5,137 bases of DNA from an uncultured Alphaproteobacteria bacterium. Lineage in GTDB: Bacteria > Pseudomonadota > Alphaproteobacteria > Micavibrionales > Micavibrionaceae. Below, piece after piece: positions 5,123 through 5,137 of the stretch. The notes under the pieces are model-generated. The model did not search any database. It was not told the origin of the DNA and worked only from the letters and a program-made list of their open reading frames with translations. Location: assembly GCA_946480475.1 (NCBI GenBank), contig CAMLJM010000062.1:1-5137 (forward strand). The letters run 5' to 3'. The position numbers and the translations under genes were made by a program. Within the stretch, counting starts at the first letter, position 1. Each line of letters begins with the position of its first letter.

Positions 5123-5137
5123 ATGTCCAGTATAAAG
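5123..5137 (+). CDS. Probable start of an unidentified gene (five codons)
   Basis: ATG at 5123 reads MSSIK up to the window end, preceded by AAGGA at a good distance. A divergent gene would leave a 62-base shared promoter region with the HAD-like gene. Five codons give no family information, so the call rests on the ribosome site and layout alone. Confidence 0.4.

Noticed and set aside
1..5137. Mobile elements, CRISPR arrays, toxin-antitoxin pairs, tRNA or rRNA genes
   Set aside because: No transposase, terminal repeats, spacer-repeat pattern, cloverleaf or rRNA segment could be seen on either strand.

Overview
The window looks like chromosomal DNA of an alphaproteobacterium of roughly 50% G+C. 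The evidence is the S7 N-terminus ([10 protein letters not shown], then PDPKFGD), the S7 ending in HYR, and an S12 and EF-G that resemble alphaproteobacterial sequences by memory. No database was searched, so the order or family is not assigned.

Left part (1-3107, all minus strand): the streptomycin (str) operon in the order rpsL, rpsG, fusA, tuf, cut at the left edge just inside tuf. Gaps between genes are 15 to 45 bases, so one transcript is likely. The products are S12 and S7 of the 30S subunit, EF-G and EF-Tu, which together cover decoding, aminoacyl-tRNA delivery and translocation.

Middle (3108-3727): a 620-base non-coding region between divergent genes and the most unusual part of the window. 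On the minus strand it has a near-consensus sigma70 promoter for the str operon (TTGACT, 17 bases, TATATT) with a GC-rich discriminator, a predicted leader of about 280 nt, and a foldable 47-nt element in that leader. Upstream of the promoter are six direct heptamers of the form TGANTCG, repeating every 10-11 bp. The same stretch holds seven GANTC sites in 118 bp, against nine in the other ~5,000 bases. GANTC is the target of the alphaproteobacterial cell-cycle methylase CcrM, and two sites lie in the -35 and spacer of the str promoter. Next comes an AT-rich stretch of about 21% G+C, a 17-codon upstream ORF with a terminator-like hairpin inside it, and a strong but distant Shine-Dalgarno for the next gene.

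Right part (3728-5137): a plus-strand DEDDh 3'-5' exonuclease of the DnaQ-epsilon-like family, convergent with a minus-strand HAD-fold protein whose catalytic motifs are degraded, so it may be a pseudophosphatase. At the right edge a plus-strand gene probably begins; only five codons are visible.

The genes themselves are ordinary. No mobile element, CRISPR array, tRNA or rRNA was seen. The best candidate for undescribed biology is the phased TGANTCG/GANTC array between the str promoter and the exonuclease gene.
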